From CAZTKP01 sp964614215 (GTDB taxonomy: Bacteria > UBP6 > UBA1177), in NCBI GenBank assembly GCA_964614215.1, contig CAZTKP010000150.1, positions 1 to 6,521 of the forward strand: DNA of 6,521 bases, given 5' to 3'. The notes under the pieces are model-generated. The model had not been told where the DNA came from, ran no database searches, and saw only the letters and a list, made by a program, of their open reading frames with translations. This document shows positions 5,894-6,521 of the stretch, piece after piece. Position 1 is the stretch's first letter; every line of letters begins with the position of its first letter. The position numbers and the translations under genes were made by a program.

Positions 5894-6463
5894 ATGACCT
5901 ATTTCAAGAAACTTATCGGTAAAAAATGTTACCTTTCACCTATCAGGATGGAAGATGCCGAGATCTACACAAAGTGGTTCAACGATATGGAGACGACTCT
6001 CTTTGTTCAGCCTCTTCCGAACATCATCGGTCTTGAAAATGAAAAGGAGTTTATCGCTGACCAGCTCAAATCCGGTGCTCCCATTTTCGGAATAATTGAT
6101 AAAAAGACCGACCGCATCATCGGTAACACTTCGCTGATGCATATCAATCAGGTGAACGGCACTTCGACCTTCGGGATAATTATCGGCGAAAAGCATTTCT
6201 GGAGCAAAGGTTACGGCACTGAGGCGACTGAGCTTATTCTTGATTACGGTTTTAATATTCTCAACCTCCACAACATCATGCTTGAGGTTTTCGAGTTTAA
6301 CAAGCGCGCCATCGCAAGTTACAAAAAGATCGGTTTTAAAGAGATCGGCAAAAGACGCGGTGACAGACTTATCGCAGGAAAAAGATACGACACTATCTAC
6401 ATGGATATTCTTAGCAGTGAGTTCGAGTCACCTTTTATCAAGAAAGTGATGGAAAAACTTTAA
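5894..6463 (+). CDS. RimJ/RimL-type GNAT N-acetyltransferase
   Basis: A 189-aa soluble enzyme expected to transfer an acetyl group from acetyl-CoA to an amine; the acceptor is unknown. I chose the ATG at 5894 and not 5864 because GGAGG at 5884-5888 lies 5 nt before it, and because family members begin near the strand CYLSPIRMED seen at residues 12-21. The family marks are the acetyl-CoA loop FWSKGYGTEA (102-111), NLHNIMLEVFEFNKRAI (124-140) and SYKKIGF (142-148), typical of the Acetyltransf_3 group, which includes ribosomal-protein alanine acetyltransferases, spermidine acetyltransferase SpeG and antibiotic-modifying enzymes. Its length is close to SpeG (about 186 aa), but I cannot separate these subfamilies. 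Codon use differs from the lipoprotein genes: 17 of 25 Ile codons are ATC, against 4 of the first 16 in the gene starting at 50. It converges on a minus-strand gene with 1 bp between stops. Confidence 0.9.
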   Translation: MTYFKKLIGKKCYLSPIRMEDAEIYTKWFNDMETTLFVQPLPNIIGLENEKEFIADQLKSGAPIFGIIDKKTDRIIGNTSLMHINQVNGTSTFGIIIGEKHFWSKGYGTEATELILDYGFNILNLHNIMLEVFEFNKRAIASYKKIGFKEIGKRRGDRLIAGKRYDTIYMDILSSEFESPFIKKVMEKL

Positions 6464-6485
6464 CTCACCACCACTTCTTTTTCTT
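6444..6485 (+). terminator. Possible intrinsic terminator after the acetyltransferase gene
   Basis: AAGTGATGG (6444-6452) can pair with CCACCACTT (6468-6476) at 8 of 9 positions, with one A-C mismatch and a 15-nt loop that holds the stop codon. It is followed by the T-rich CTTTTTCTT (6477-6485). The stem is imperfect and lies partly in the coding ends of both convergent genes, so this is a weak call. Confidence 0.3.
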
Positions 6486-6521
6486 GAAAAATATCACCAT
6501 AATGACAGCAACCACAGCCAT
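6465..6521 (-). CDS. C-terminal end of a membrane-anchored protein (partial, runs off window)
   Basis: On the minus strand the frame is open from the window edge for 18 codons to a TGA at 6465-6467. It encodes AVVAVIMVIFF followed by KKKKWW: a hydrophobic segment and then a short basic, aromatic tail. This is what the C-terminus of a single-span or multi-span inner-membrane protein (positive-inside), or a C-terminal sorting tail, looks like. The Met at the very edge need not be the start. The gene is too short to identify; the strand alternation and stop-to-stop packing match the other junctions in the window. Confidence 0.45.
   Translation of the reverse strand: MAVVAVIMVIFFKKKKWW

Noticed and set aside
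5936..6271. Open frame of 111 codons antisense to the stand-alone acetyltransferase.
   Set aside because: The plus-strand frame carries clear GNAT motifs and a GGAGG ribosome site; the antisense frame has neither.

Overview
The window is a stretch of AT-rich bacterial chromosome with six genes that strictly alternate strand (+ - + - + -). Three of the five complete genes encode proteins with an N-terminal lipoprotein signal ending in a lipobox Cys. In the two large ones the signal is followed by a long Asp/Glu/Asn/Gln-rich tether. This points to a Gram-negative-type (diderm), AT-rich environmental bacterium that exports many tethered lipoproteins. I cannot assign a phylum from the sequence alone. 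There are no rRNA, tRNA, CRISPR, insertion-sequence or phage signs.

Layout: (1) 50-2047 (+) is a 665-aa lipoprotein with an Ig-like segment and degenerate ELWxxDGT-type repeats, probably a beta-propeller. (2) 2048-3427 (-) is a 459-aa lipoprotein with about 13 leucine-rich, receptor-L-domain-like repeats; its stop codon directly abuts the stop of gene 1. (3) 3612-5354 (+) is a 580-aa fusion of an N-terminal GNAT acetyltransferase and a C-terminal zinc deacetylase of the histone deacetylase / acetylpolyamine amidohydrolase superfamily, with every catalytic residue present. (4) 5340-5789 (-) is a small, charged lipoprotein of unknown function that overlaps the end of gene 3 by 15 bp. (5) 5894-6463 (+) is a stand-alone RimJ/RimL-type GNAT acetyltransferase. 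(6) 6465-6521 (-) looks like the C-terminal tail of a membrane-anchored protein that runs off the window.

Each gene appears to be its own transcription unit. The two divergent intergenic regions (3428-3611 and 5790-5893) carry recognisable -10 boxes, Shine-Dalgarno sequences and small palindromes, while the three convergent junctions have 0 bp, minus 15 bp and 1 bp of spacing. Functionally, the window combines cell-surface lipoproteins with acetyl-group chemistry: a protein holding both an acetyl-transfer and an acetyl-removal domain, and a separate acetyltransferase nearby. The fusion protein is the most interesting item. Whether its substrates are polyamines, small amines or proteins cannot be settled from sequence.
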